Assembly (NCBI GenBank): GCA_001051155.2
Contig: JYIP02000002.1
Coordinates: 1,371,583 to 1,435,582 of the forward strand
Source of the DNA: Chrysoporthe austroafricana
Taxonomy: Eukaryota > Ascomycota > Sordariomycetes > Diaporthales > Cryphonectriaceae
Length of the DNA stretch: 64,000 bases
Direction: 5' to 3'
In this document: positions 44,793 through 56,664 of the stretch, piece after piece
Layout: every line of letters starts with the position of its first letter
How positions within the stretch are numbered: position 1 is the first letter of the stretch
Translations under genes and position numbers: made by a program
Notes under the pieces: generated by a model
Seen by the model: the letters and a program-made list of their open reading frames with translations, nothing else
What the model was told of the DNA's origin: nothing
Databases searched by the model: none

Positions 44793-45852
44793 ATGAAGAT
44801 TACACAAGTAAGAACAGGCCGTCGATCTCAGAAAATGAACATAGCTCTTCAGGTTGCCATGCTGATTCTCGCAGCTCTACGTGTACCCGATCAAGTCGCT
44901 GCGGGGCATTGCGCTGCAACATGCGAAGCTCGACCGGCAAGGCGTGCAGTACGACCGCCGGTTCATGCTGCTTAAGATACACAACGATGGCCACCTGGAA
45001 CCCATTGAGGTCGTCCGGTTTCCATCCTGTGCCTTGTTCATCCCCGAGATCGTTGATGGCAACATCATCGTGAGGTATCAGATCCCGGAGGACCCGCTCT
45101 TCCCACCGACTCCTGAGCAGAAGACGGCTCTCCGGATCCCCCTGGACCCTGACATCTCGGGTCTGGACACTATCGAGGTGGACCTATATAAGAGCAAGTG
45201 CCTGGGCTACTGCATGCCTGAGGAGTACAGCTCATGGTTCAGTTCCTGCTTCGGGTTCGATGCCACTCTCGTTTATATCGGCGATGCGAGACGGCCCGTC
45301 CTTGGGACCATGTCGCCAAACGCTCGAGCCCAGAAAAATCAAGGCTGGCTTTCGTCGATCAGAAGCTCTCTCACCGGAGCAGGGAATGAAGATCCTCACT
45401 GGCTGACCTTCACCTGCGTGGCCGCCTTCCTCATCACCACCGAGGCATCTGTCAAGGACGTGAGTGCCCGTCTACCCGAGGGCGAGGAGATGGACATGCA
45501 CAAGTTTCGGCCCAACATAGTGGTCGACGGCGAGGGGCCTTTCGATGAAGACTTTTGGGGGGAGATAGCCGTCAATGGAGGGCCTCGATTTGTGCTGACA
45601 GGGAACTGTGGGCGCTGCTCCTCGATCAATGTGGACTACAAGACCGGGAGACCGGGGACGGGAGAGTCTGGCAAGGTTCTGAAGAAGCTGATGCGCGACC
45701 GGAGAGTCGATCGAGGTAACCGGTGGTCGCCAATATTCGGCCGATATGGTTTCCTCATGGACGAAGGGGCAGAGATCAGCGTTGGCGATGCAGTGGCCGT
45801 CACCCAAAGACTGGAAGAACGTTGTGTCTGGGATTGGCCTCCATACAAATGA
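44793..45852 (+). CDS. MOSC-domain protein (molybdenum cofactor sulfurase C-terminal type)
   Basis: Exons are 44793-44807 (15 nt, five codons MKITQ) and 44875-45852, giving 330 residues. The start is fixed by the join 'MKITQ|LYVYPIKSLRGIALQ', which restores the N-terminal beta-barrel motif of MOSC proteins. Other motifs: 'VQYDRRFMLLK', 'HKFRPNIVVDGEGPFDEDFW' and 'NCGRCSSINVDYKTGRPG', where the Cys of 'GRCSSINVD' is the conserved MOSC Cys thought to bind sulfur or the molybdenum cofactor. The family includes Moco sulfurase C-domains and the mARC amidoxime reductases. A cofactor-linked sulfur or reductase role is inferred. A membrane anchor like that of mARC is not seen at the N-terminus. Confidence 0.92.
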
Positions 45853-46445
45853 TGGTCGCTGCAAGGAGAAGAAGGGGGGATAGAGGTGGAATAAGGCGTA
45901 GAAGAACTAAACTTCCTTGACTCTCTGGAGGATGGAGGGGGAAAGCTACTATAAGGTGGAATGCAGGGGACACAGAGATCATCAAGGAGCCACGGAGAAG
46001 TGATTCGGCTTTTCTCACTGAGCGTTCAAGAAGCAAAGCAGTTCACCAGCATGGGATGTAATTCCAAGATTGCACTGTGCTGATACCAAGCCAAGGCGCT
46101 GCTTTCGTTCAGGATGGTCTGTGCGCTGCTGCATGGGGAAGCTGAGCGAGCTGAGAGACAGCTCCCTGCGGGACGACGGCGCCCTGCAGGACGACGGCTC
46201 CCTGCTCAAAAGTACAGGTAGCCAGATAACGACTCCAAATTTCTTGTCGTAACTAAGTGTCCTGCCTGCGATACGACTTCCCACGACTTCCCACCGCCCC
46301 AGCTGCATTGGCATTGTCTTTCCAGGAGGCTGGATGACAAATTTGTCTCAAACATCTGTCATATCTCTCGTCTGGTGCATGGATCAATAATCACTTCTTC
46401 GTTCCCTTCGCAACCACTCCTCGTACTGTTGCGCGCGACCCGACC
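45853..46445. other. Intergenic region with a short G+C-rich repeat
   Basis: About 590 bases before the P5A ATPase. Near 46158-46205 an 18-bp unit of type ctccctgcgggacgacgg is repeated imperfectly two to three times. No gene seen. Confidence 0.5.
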
Positions 46446-49400
46446 ATGGCGCCGCCGCCGCCGCCGAGGCTCGTGGACAACTCGCAGATTAAATCTGCCG
46501 AGCTCCTGTCCCCTCGACCTCTCTTTCTGCATGCCTACGTATGGCCCTTCGCGATCGCATGGCCAGTGTTCCTGGCCTTCTACCTGAACCCTGAACTCTA
46601 TGACAAACACATCGGTGGTCAAGAATGGACCTTCGTGTGGATGGGAACGATCATCACCTTCCAGAGCCTGTTCTGGTTGAGCACCCACTGGAGCGTCGAC
46701 CTCAAGGGCATCTTTACTGCGACGACTGCCAGGTCTATCGATGAGGCGCAGTTGATCAAGGTCGTCCCTATTGCGAATGCCGGTGCTGCCGATATCTGCA
46801 AACTGGATCGTGAGAAGGTAAGCACTTGGCGCAGGGGGCGTCCCAATCGCTATGCGCCTGCACTATACTAACTCGTCGAGCGCTCTAGGTCGGAGACAAG
46901 ATCAATGTCTCATTCCTCTTCCAGAAGCGCCGGTTCTTGTACAGTCCTGAAAACAAGACCTTCGCCACCCTGACCTATGCGATCGATGCAGAGCCGAAGC
47001 CCACTATCGAGTCCTTCCAGAAGTCCAAGGGCATCACAAGCGCTGTGGAACTCAAGAAATTGGAGCAATACTATGGGACAAATACCTTTGACATCCCTGT
47101 TCCGACCTTTACCGAACTCTTCAAGGAGCACGCTGTTGCACCCTTCTTCGTATTCCAGGTCTTCTGTGTTGGCTTGTGGATGCTGGACGACTATTGGTAT
47201 TACTCGCTGTTCACCCTGTTCATGCTCGTTGTCTTTGAGAGCACTGTGGTCTGGCAACGCCAGCGCACCCTGAACGAATTCCGTGGGATGAGCATCAAGC
47301 CGTACGAAATTTTGGTCTACCGACTGGGAAAATGGACCGAGACCTACAGCGACAAGCTTTTGCCAGGTGACCTGGTCTCCGTCGGCCGAACAAAGGAAGA
47401 CAGTGGTGTCGCCTGCGACATGCTCTTGGTTGAGGGAACAGCCATTGTTAATGAGGCCATGCTTTCAGGAGAGAGCACACCTCTGCTGAAGGAATCCATC
47501 CAGCTGCGCCCTGGCGACGCGACTATAGAGACTGAGGGTCTCGACAAGAATGCGTTCCTCTGGGGAGGTACTAAGGTGCTTCAGATCACTCACGGCAACC
47601 CCGATGAGCAGAAGCCACCAATCGCATCCGGGGTGCCCCTCCCACCAGACAACGGGGCGATGGCCATCGTTATGAAGACGGGATTCGAGACCTCGCAGGG
47701 CAGTCTGGTTCGCACCATGATCTACTCCACCGAACGAGTATCGGCCAATAACGCCGAAGCTCTTCTCTTCATCCTATTTCTTCTCGTCTTCGCAATTGCC
47801 GCATCATGGTACGTGTGGACTGAAGGCGTCGAGAAGGATCGCAAGCGATCGAAGCTCCTGCTGGACTGTGTCCTCATCGTCACGAGTGTGGTACCTCCCG
47901 AGCTACCTATGGAATTGAGTCTGGCCGTCAACACAAGTCTGTCTGCTCTCGCAAAATATGCCATCTTCTGTACCGAGCCGTTCCGTATCCCATTCGCAGG
48001 ACGCGTCGACGTGGCTTGCTTTGACAAGACCGGTACGCTCACTGGAGAGGACCTTGTTGTTGAAGGTATCGCTGGTCTTGGCCTGGGTAAATCTGGTACC
48101 TCGACACCTATGGAATCCGATGGCGCCCATAGCCACATGACGCCCGTCAAGGACACCGGCTTAAAAACAACCCTGGTCCTGGCTACCGCCCATGCTCTCG
48201 TCAAGCTTGACGAAGGAGATATTGTTGGTGACCCCATGGAAAAGGCGACGCTGGCGGTTCTTGGTTGGAACCTTGGAAAGAATGATACTCTGATGCACAA
48301 GCCTGCCACAGCTGCCGCTGGTGGCGTTCAGGGAACCGTTCAGATCAAGCGCCGATTCCAGTTTTCTTCTGCCCTAAAGCGACAGAGCTCTGTCGCCACA
48401 GTGAACAGCAGAGATCCGAAGACCGGCGAACACATCCAGGGAACTTTTGTTGGCGTGAAGGGCGCTCCAGAGACTATCATGAAAATGCTTGTCACGGTCC
48501 CGACGAACTACGAGGAGACGTTCAAATACTTTACGCGACGAGGCTCTCGTGTTTTGGCCCTCGCGTACAAGCAGTTGTCCACCGGGGACGAGCTGGGCTC
48601 GAAAAGAATTAACGAGCTCAAGCGTGAGACTGTCGAATCTGCGCTCACTTTTGCGGGTTTCCTGGTTCTGCACACTCCGCTGAAGGACGATGCGAAACAA
48701 GCTGTCCAGATGCTCAACGAGAGCAGTCACAGAGTCATCATGATCACTGGAGACAATCCTCTCACTGCTGTTCATGTTGCTAGGGAAGTCGAGATTGTTG
48801 ACCGGGATGTACTCATCTTGGATGCCCCTGAGCAGAGCGCCAACGGAGACAAACTCATCTGGCACAGCGTTGATGGACATACCAACATTCAAGTCGATCC
48901 TTCTCAGTCCATCAGCTCAGAGATCCTGACCAAGTACGACCTGTGTGTGACTGGTTACGCCCTGTCCAAGTTCAAGGATCAAATCGGCTGGAAGCAAATT
49001 CTGCGATACGCCTGGGTCTACGCCCGAGTCTCGCCAAAGCAAAAGGAGGAACTTCTACTTGGCTACAAGGACATGGGCTACTTCACTTTGATGGCTGGTG
49101 ACGGAACGAATGATGTCGGTGCTTTGAAACAAGCCCACATCGGCATCGCTTTGCTCAACGGAACTCCAGAGGACCTCAACCGCATCGCCGAGCATTCTCG
49201 GAACACGAGGATGAAAGAGATGTACCAGAAGCAGGTCGATCTGATGAAGCGCTTCAACCAGCCTGCACCTCCGGTTCCGCCCATGATCGCTCATCTCTAT
49301 CCTCCCGGACCGAGCAACCCTAACTACCAGAAAGCCATCGAACGTGAAGCTCAGAAGAAGGGTGTCTCCCCCGCCGACTACGCTCGTGCCCAGGGCCACC

Positions 49401-50553
49401 AACAGCCTATCGAGACCGTCACTTCTCCTGGCGCTCAACAGCTCATCAACGCGGATCCTCGTGCTGCCAGGCAAGCAGAGGCTACGAAGAAGGTTCAAAG
49501 CCTCGCCGAGAAGCTCCAGCAGTCGATGATGGACAATGAGCTTGACGACGGCGAGCCTCCCGCTTTGAAGCTTGGTGACGCCTCCGTGGCCGCCCCCTTT
49601 ACATCCAAGCTTCGCAACGTCATTGCCATTCCCAATATCATTCGACAGGGTCGTTGTACCCTTGTCGCCACCATCCAGATGTACAAGATTCTCGCACTCA
49701 ACTGTCTGATCACCGCTTACAGCCTGAGTGTCCTGTACCTCGAAGGTATTAAGTTCGGAGACGGGCAGTATACTATCAGCGGCATGCTCATGAGTGTGTG
49801 CTTCTTGTCTATCTCGCGCGCCAAGTCTGTCGAGGGTCTCTCCAAGGAGCGGCCACAGCCAAACATTTTCAACGTTTACATCATCGGATCTATCCTGGGC
49901 CAATTCGCTGTTCATATCGTCACCCTGATCTACATCTCCAGGTTCTGCGACACGATTGAGCCGTAAGTCAATATTTACCTCTTCTGCTGCTATGTTCGCG
50001 TGCTAATACTCCCTGTCACAGTCGCTCCGAGATTGTCGACCTCGAAGCCGAGTTCTCGCCGTCGCTCCTCAACAGCGCCGTCTACCTCCTCCAGCTTATC
50101 CAGCAGATCAGCACATTTGCTGTCAACTACCAAGGACGGCCCTTCCGCGAGTCGCTCTCCGAGAACAAGGGCATGTACTACGGTATTGTCGGTGTGACGG
50201 CCATCGCCTTCTCCTGCTCGACCGAGTTCATCCCGGAACTCAACGAGCAGATGAAGCTGGTGCCCTTCACAGCCGAGTTCAGGTCGACCATGACCATGGT
50301 CATGATCATCGACTACGCGGCATGCTGGGTCATCGAGGTCGTGCTGAAAAAGCTGTTCTCCGACTACCGGCCCCGCGACATCGCGCTGCGCAGACCCGAC
50401 CAGCTCGAGAGGGAGCTGGCGCGCCGCGAGGAGGAGCAGAAGAAGAAGGAGGCAGAGGAAGAGCGCCAGAGGCTGGAGAAGGTGGCCGAGTTCGAGCGCA
50501 AGGTCGAGCAGCAGAGACAGCGGCTGCAGGCCTGGACAGAGGGGCGGCGCTAG
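46446..50553 (+). CDS. SPF1: P5A-type ATPase, ER transmembrane-helix dislocase (Spf1-like)
   Basis: Exons are 46446-46817, 46889-49962 and 50022-50553, giving 1325 residues, slightly longer than yeast Spf1. It is an ER P-type ATPase of subfamily P5A, which in yeast and animals removes mistargeted transmembrane helices from the ER. Signatures are intact: P5A motif 'VPPELPMELSLAVN' in a membrane helix, phosphorylation site 'DKTGTLTGEDLV' (Asp about residue 503), nucleotide-binding 'KGAPETIM', 'ITGDNPLTAVHVA' and hinge 'MAGDGTNDVGALKQAHIGIA'. An N-terminal pair of extra helices ('FLHAYVWPFAIAWPVFLAFY') precedes the core. The C-terminus ends in a charged Glu/Arg/Lys coiled coil. Junctions are 'DREK|VGDKINVSF' and 'DTIEP|RSEIVDLEAEF'. 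Confidence 0.95.
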
Positions 50554-51162
50554 CCGGATTGTTGGATCGATGGGTGCATAAAAGCAACGGGATGCATCAA
50601 AATGGTAGACAGGGCAGCGTCAATGGTTCGGTGGAGGGTCGTCTAGAGGTAGAGCCCGGACATCATAGACACGTGTACCAATACACCACTCACAAAGTCC
50701 ACTCAGGCGAGACCTACACCAACCATTTCATGAGCCCTGGTGCTGTTCTAGGCAATCGTGCTTCTGAAGCCTCTGCTCAGTTGAAGCCGACGTGCAATCT
50801 GCGCCGCTTGGATCCTTACAGAGCAGTGGGCGTCCCATATATCACGCGATTTCCGCATCTCCTACTCGTGACAACGCAGAGCCTGTCAGGCCGGACACGT
50901 AGCGCACATGCATGGGAACCGTAAATATTGTGCTATGTTACAAGCGGTCTATGAGCCCATAAAAACACGAAAGAGACTAGACTACGCCGAGAGCAGCCAT
51001 CCACCTTCTCTGTTTTTGTTTCGTGTGCCCTGTACTGCCGCGATAGAACCGGATCCAGGCCGAGACATAACCCTGGAAACTCTAGCTAGCCAACTCGCGC
51101 CGCCTGGGGTCACGAACCTCGTCCTCTCCTGGAAAAAAGGGGAAGGGGGTTAAGACCACCCC
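50554..51162. other. Intergenic region between convergent genes
   Basis: About 600 bases holding the terminators of the P5A ATPase (+) and malate dehydrogenase (-). No coding motif seen. Confidence 0.5.
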
Positions 51163-52415
51163 TTACGCGCCGGGGTTCTTGGCGACGAAGGCGACACCCT
51201 TCTCGATGTTCTTCTTCAGGTCAGCCAGGCAAGCCTCGAGCATCTTCTCCTCGTTGGCGTCCAGCTTGCCGAGGGGCAGGATCTTCTCGACACCGTTGGG
51301 GCCGAGCTCGACCTTGGAGGAGAAGAAGTCGACGCCCTGGTCCTTGTACAGGGGGGAGTCGACAAAGGTGGGCTCGACGACGCCCTTCTCGCCCTGGGCA
51401 GCGCGGAGCAGGGACTCGGCCATGCGGGCGCCGGCCATGGCCATGGACAGGGTGGCGGAGCCGGCGCCGTCCTTGGCCTTGACGACCTCGTCGCCGCCGA
51501 ACTGGACGCGGTTGACCAGCTCAGCGTTGGAGGACAGCTCGGGGTGGGCGGACTGGCTGAAGAGGGGGACGATGGTGACGCCGCTGTGGCCGCCGACGAC
51601 GGTGATGTTCTCGTCGGCGGGGTCGGTGCCCTTGAGGGCGGAGACGAAGCGGGAGGCGCGGACGACGTCGAGGGTGGTGACGCCGAAGAGGCGCTTGGGG
51701 TTGTAGACGCCGCGGGCCTTGAAGACCTCGGAGACGATGGGGACGGTGGAGTTGACGGGGTTGGAGATGACGAGGATGTTGGCCTCGGGGCAGGACTCGG
51801 CGCAGGCCTTGGCCAGGTCGCGCACGATGGAGGCGTTGGTGTTGAACAGGTCGTCACGGCTCATGCCGGGCTTGCGGGGGACGCCGGCGGGGATCAGCAC
51901 GACCTCGGAGCCCTTGAGGGCGGACGCCAGGCCGGACGCCGTGGGGTCGAAGCCCTGGACGGTGGACTTGGTGTTGATGTGAGAGATGTCGGCGGCGACA
52001 CCTGAGGGGAGGGTGAGAGGCAGCCGGTCAGCAGGAGGGCAGATACGAGCAGCAGTAGCAGCAGCAGTAGCAGCCGTGGGCGGGCGGCGGGCGGTCGCCT
52101 CGGGTCAAGGGAAGAAGATGAGGGCTGGGGCTGGGACGCGAGCTTACCAGGAGCCATGCGGATATCGTAGAGGGCGAGCTCGGTGACCCTGGGGTTGAGC
52201 TTGAGCAGCAGGGACAGAGGCTGGCCAATGCCGCCAGCAGCGCCCAGGACGGTCACCTTGGACAGCTGGAGAGATCACAATGGCTGCTGTCAGTGTCGGT
52301 TTCCTCCTTCGCCGGGGCACCACCATCGCCCCGAGTCGGCAGAAAGCTACACGATACGCACCTGGCGGGCAGAGGCCGAGAAGGCACGGCGCTGGATGCG
52401 TGCAGCAGCGAACAT
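51163..52415 (-). CDS. Malate dehydrogenase, mitochondrial
   Basis: Exons are 52415-52362, 52265-52148 and 52001-51163, giving 336 residues. It interconverts malate and oxaloacetate with NAD in the mitochondrial matrix (citric acid cycle). The first exon ([18 protein letters not shown]) is a classical presequence. Then come the NAD fold '[20 protein letters not shown]', '[18 protein letters not shown]' with the substrate-binding Arg, '[16 protein letters not shown]' and '[17 protein letters not shown]' with the catalytic His. Codon use is extremely biased to C/G at third positions, as expected for a highly expressed gene, and this creates long empty frames on the other strands. Three exons with 96-146 nt introns. 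Confidence 0.96.
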
Positions 52416-53618
52416 CTTGACTGAAGTGCGGGGAGGAGGAGAGATGGAGAACAGAGGGAATCAGATGGGCGGCGGCGGCTGCTCTGTAGACGACGTTGTC
52501 CCGTCTAAGAAACGAAAAAAAAAAAAATGAAGGCTGGCTTTGCTTAAGATGGGCTTGGTGATGTGGTCAGAAAAAGTTGACCCGACACTTTGTCGACGAG
52601 GTGCGATTGCGGCTTTTGGTGTCCAGTCGCATTGCTGGGTTGCTAGTGTGGGTCCTATTGGTGCTCCCTCGGCCTTGTGGGTGCCCTGGCGCGACCTGGG
52701 AGTGCCTGGCCTGGCTCTGGGGTTTCGGCACTACGCAGCTCCAGCGAACAGGCGAGCGGGCCCATTCCAGGGCTAGCGCCGACAGGGGGTCCGCACCCCG
52801 GAGCTTTTCGGGCAGGTGGGTGAGTGCTTTGGGATTTTGTTGGAGACACTGCCTGCCACGGCCTGCCAACAAATATCAGGCGCAGCAGCGGTTGAGACAA
52901 AAAGCTAGTGCTAGCTCGTCAATATGCGAGCACTCCATTGTGCTGTGAGGCTACAGACCTGCATGACAGAAGACCAACAACAAGGGCGCCATCCACCCCT
53001 CCTGCATGAGACCTCCTCCTCAGGGTCCAAGGCCAAGGGAGACCATCTGCTAGAAGGGCCAACGAGAAGGGAAGACACCCATCATACGACGCTGCGATAT
53101 AGCGGCACCCTCCAGCATACAGGATTTAAGCTCTGGGCCGACCCCTTCAGGCGCGGGGAAGGACATCAGATCCGAGTCAGCCATCCACAGTACACCTTGG
53201 CCCGCTACTTCCGAGCCCTCGAAGCAGGCATGCTGCCAAGGTGCCTGACGGGGCGCGCTTCTGCAGGCAGAGCAGACAGGCAAGGAACAAGGGCCCCTGG
53301 AGCTCTTGAATATCGTGCGCTGCTCTCTATATGGCCGTATCTATCTACCAGCAGTAGCATGAAAAGAGGCAGCAGCCCGCGGGGTGAGGGGGAGGGGGAT
53401 GCTGTAAGTAAATAGGCGCACTCGGAAAAATTGCCGAGCCCGACCCCGATAATACCGTGCTGGGAGGGGGGACGCAGGATGGAGTCGCGTCCAGGCGACT
53501 TGCTTCTATAAAGTCAGCCTCCCTAGTCTGCGTCGGGCGAAGGCTCTCTATGTGTCGTCTTAGGAAGCCGCACGTGTCCCGTCCCTAAATCTTAGCACCC
53601 ACCACCACCTTCGGTATC
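52416..53618. other. Intergenic region between divergent genes
   Basis: About 1.2 kb upstream of malate dehydrogenase (-) and the hydrolase (+). It has an A13 run near 52516-52528 (T-rich on the gene strand, common in promoters of strong fungal genes). The stretch 52600-53400 is GC-rich with unconvincing frames. Confidence 0.5.
53507..53512 (+). promoter_or_regulatory. TATA box candidate of the alpha/beta hydrolase
   Basis: TATAAA lies 112 bases before the hydrolase ATG at 53619, a typical distance. Support is motif and spacing only. Confidence 0.5.
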
Positions 53619-54638
53619 ATGGAGGCCGTCAGAGAGGCTCTGGCCAAGTTCGGCAACGCCTGGACGGTCGATGTGCCCCAAACGCTCGCCCAGCTCTACG
53701 AGCCCCTCCAGGCCGAGCAGAACGCCAAGTATGGCGGCGAAATCAAGGCAGAGAAGGCCCTCAAGTACGGGCCGGATGACAGGAACCGCATCGACGTCTA
53801 CAGCCCCGCCGCCGGAGCGTCCGGTCGGCCCGTCATCGTCTTCTTCCACGGCGGCGGCATGTTCACGGGGGACAACGATGCGACGCCCAACATCTACGCC
53901 AACATTGGTGAGCCAGACCTCCCGACAAACAAACTCGGCACCCGCTCGCTGGGGAGATGGGCCGGCTGACCAGGACATGCAGGGAATTATTTCACCAAGA
54001 ACGGCTGCATCACCTGCCTCGCCACCTACCGCCTCGCCCTGCAGACGGGCCACCACCCCAACGGCGCCGAGGACGTGGCGGGCGCCCTGCGCTGGGTCCA
54101 GGCCAACATCGCCAGGTACGGCGGCGATCCAGCCAAGGTGGTGGCGGTGGGCCAGTCCGCCGGTGGCACGCACCTCCTGACCGCCCTGTTCCTGGGCTAC
54201 CTGGAGCCGAGCCCGCAGCCGCTCCTGGCGGGCGCCGTCTCGCTGTCCGCGGCCTTCACCATGGACAACTCCCTCCCGTTCCGGCGCAAGGCGATGCTGT
54301 CCTGGTTCCGGACCGAGAACGTCTTCGAGATCAACTCGCGGTGGGGCGCGCTCGCGCTGTTCCGGCAGCAGTTCTTCGGCACCGACGCGGTGCCGCCGCG
54401 GGCCAAGTTCTCGTGCCCGCTGAAGATGGTCGTCGGCGAGTACGAGGCGGACGAGATCCTGGACGGCACGTTCGAGTTTGTGCACGACCACAGGAAGAGG
54501 TTCGGCAAGCTGCCGCTGGTGGAGGTGCTGGAGGGGCACAACCACGTCTCGTATTGCCTCGGGCTGGGACTGGAGGATCCGATGTACGAGGCTGTTGGGA
54601 AGAAGTTGCTGGCCTACGTTGAGGAGCTCACTCGGTGA
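53619..54638 (+). CDS. Alpha/beta hydrolase, hormone-sensitive-lipase-like esterase
   Basis: Exons are 53619-53907 and 53983-54638, giving 314 residues ('IYANI|GNYFTKNGC'). It should hydrolyse carboxylic esters. The oxyanion-hole motif 'VFFHGGGMF' and the nucleophile elbow 'VGQSAGGTHL' (Ser about residue 155) mark the HSL-like group. The acid is probably Asp/Glu in 'GEYEADEI' and the catalytic His is in 'LEGHNHVSY'. No signal peptide, so it is probably intracellular. Third-position GC is very high. Substrate unknown. Confidence 0.9.
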
Positions 54639-54946
54639 GACGGGCATTTGCAATGTACGGGCACTCGCATTTGTGGCAACGGTCTCTGAAGGACGCAAGG
54701 TGAGCACAGAATCTTGGTGCAACGGGAACGGATTTCATCTTCATTCAAAAAGTTTAACGTCTATATCCCTGGGTATTTGAAGCGTGCAGTCATCTGGCAG
54801 CTGACCAAGTCCATGCCTGGATTCCATCCCATTGTCCTTAACCAGAAAAAGATCCCTCGATTTCCCCCTGTCCAAAACGCCTAATGCAATCCGAAATGCG
54901 AAAAGTTCGTGAAAATGCCGTCTATCCCGCTTAATTCTTTCTAAGG
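54639..54946. other. Short intergenic region between convergent genes
   Basis: About 300 bases between the hydrolase and the Gly/His-rich gene, expected to hold both terminators. Nothing else seen. Confidence 0.5.
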
Positions 54947-55498
54947 CTACCACCCGCCAAAACCTCCGTGGTGACCGTGGTGTCCATGGTGGCCGTGGTG
55001 GCCGTGGTGGCCGTGGTGCCCATGGTGACCACCTCCGAAGGCCCCAAAGGAAGGTTGGTGCTGGTGGTGGTGGTGGTGTCCACCAAACTGAGGCGAGCCG
55101 CCTTGGTAGTGGTGCCCGGCCCCCGTCAGGCCGCCGAGCAGCCCGCCGCTGCCGCCCTGGTGGTGGCCGTGGTGGTGGCCGCCGTGGTGGCTGTTCCGCC
55201 CCTTCAACTTATGCTCGAGGACGTTCAGGGCGACCGCGCCGCCCACCGCGCCCAGGGCCGTCTTCAGCTTGCTCTGCCCACCCCAGTGGTGCGCCGCGGC
55301 GCCGCCCGCCGTGCCGCCGACCGCGGTGGCGAGGAAGCCCCGCTCGTCCTCCTGCGGCTGCTGGCCCGCGTGTTGTGAGTAGGCCGGCGGTGCGCTAGCA
55401 TATTGTTGTTGCTTTGGTGCGTCGTAGGAGGATGCGTAGTGCTTCTGGCTTGGGTAGCCGCCCTTCGAGCCGCTGTTGTAGTATTCTGCTGCCGACAT
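54947..55498 (-). CDS. Gly/His-rich protein with a glycine-zipper-like segment
   Basis: A single exon of 183 residues starts at ATG 55498 (MSAAEYYNSGSKGGYPSQ). Residues 1-50 are Tyr/Gln/Ser/Pro-rich and disordered. Residues about 52-95 ('GFLATAVGGTAGGAAAHHWG' then 'LKTALGAVGGAVALNVLEHK') have Gly/Ala spacing like a glycine-zipper hairpin, which could associate with membranes. The rest is a Gly/His tail; its last part is seven successive GHH units, and an HHHHHQHQ stretch precedes it. Such tails could bind Zn, Cu or Ni, but this is inference. Similar short fungal proteins are often stress-related. The repeat region is a slippage-prone minisatellite (ggtggccgt-type units at about 54965-55025). 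Confidence 0.8.
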   Translation of the reverse strand: MSAAEYYNSGSKGGYPSQKHYASSYDAPKQQQYASAPPAYSQHAGQQPQEDERGFLATAVGGTAGGAAAHHWGGQSKLKTALGAVGGAVALNVLEHKLKGRNSHHGGHHHGHHQGGSGGLLGGLTGAGHHYQGGSPQFGGHHHHHQHQPSFGAFGGGHHGHHGHHGHHGHHGHHGHHGGFGGW

Positions 55499-55644
55499 GA
55501 TATCGCTGTGGTTGAAGAACTTCGTGTGTGAGGTAGTGTTGATGATATGTTTTGAAGCGTGGTGTGAGTTGCTTGTTGGGCAGTGTGAAGGTAGGAGTTA
55601 TGAGAAACTAGAAACTTCCCAACATCGGGCACCAGGCGTCCATC

Positions 55645-55655
55645 TTTATATATAC
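55645..55655 (-). promoter_or_regulatory. TATA box candidate of the Gly/His-rich gene
   Basis: Minus strand TATATATAAAG lies about 150 bases before the ATG at 55498. A strong TATA element suits an inducible gene. Confidence 0.5.
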
Positions 55656-56257
55656 AGTACAGCCGTCCAGTCACGGAGAACCCCCGGAGACCGAGCGTCA
55701 TTGTGCCTGATGGTCATGGGGCGCGGCCTCGTTGGTTGCCGCCGAGTACGTACGCCGACCGATTACGCCGGCCGGAGGTGGCTGTGTCCATCTCAGCGCC
55801 TCGGCTGCGCCCCATGACGGAGATCGCTGCGTCCTGGCGATCCTTGTCGACAGGCTGGGACAAGTGGCGAGTCGTCGGCATGCCAGCTGGTGACAGCTGG
55901 TGCTGACACCCCCGTACGGAGCGGGACCGAATCCGAAGGACCAAACTTGCCACTTGACGACGACCGCGACAGAGTGGCTTGGATTCGCCTGGGCTTCGAG
56001 AACGCCTCGTCCGAAGGCCGAGTCGTGGTCTAAAATTGCACCGCCACGTGAGTGCCTCTAGTCCCAGCACTGTCACCTCGGTCCGTCAGCGGCTCCGAGG
56101 CTCAAGCACATTCAGACATTCTTGGTCTCTATGAGCGGGTAATGATTTCATGCACGCGATGTATATGCACTTATAGGCAATCATATAGAGTACATATCTA
56201 ATTGAACTGGTGGCCGCCGACATCTACGTCAAACAAAGGTGAGGGCGATATCCTGAT
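55656..56257. other. Intergenic region before the repeat block
   Basis: About 600 bases with no supported gene. It is GC-rich up to about 56080 and AT-rich after that, a sharp change in base composition. Confidence 0.45.
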
Positions 56258-56258
56258 C

Positions 56259-56318
56259 AGCAAAGCTTCGCTTATAGTGAGCTTAGTTGATTACTAAGCG
56301 AGCAAGCGAAGCTTTGCT
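56259..56318. repeat. 60-base hairpin with perfect 15-bp inverted repeat arms
   Basis: Arms agcaaagcttcgctt (56259-56273) and aagcgaagctttgct (56304-56318) are exact reverse complements. The 30-base loop itself holds a second inverted pair (cttagt/actaag). A related sequence, cgaagctttgccta, occurs again near 57107 beyond the gap. Confidence 0.9.
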
Positions 56319-56664
56319 TAGTTGAATTCTCTCTAGGGGGTCCTGAAATCCGNAACTATCGCTATCCTTTTCTATCGCTATTAATATTTCAAGGAAGCGA
56401 ATCAGGTATAGTATAGCATAAAATGCTATTTACGATCAAAAGCTAACGTTCCCAGGTTATTGCGATATTTGCAGCGCCTTGCTATAGCAGAAGACGGGGT
56501 ATTCAGCTACCTATCCCTTTATAGCTTTTCGATTAGAGCCCATAATAATGCTGCCGCTATTCGTTTTGGAAGGCTTTTATCGACTGGGCTTTTCCTGCTG
56601 CTAATCGTTATTGCAGCTGCTAAGGATTCTGGCTAACATTTTCTTTAGCAAGTTCTTCCAGAGC

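Noticed and set aside
51216..51857. Long Ser/Pro/Thr-rich frames inside malate dehydrogenase
   Set aside because: These are other-frame readings of a highly codon-biased gene; the repetitive composition is an artefact of C-ending codons.
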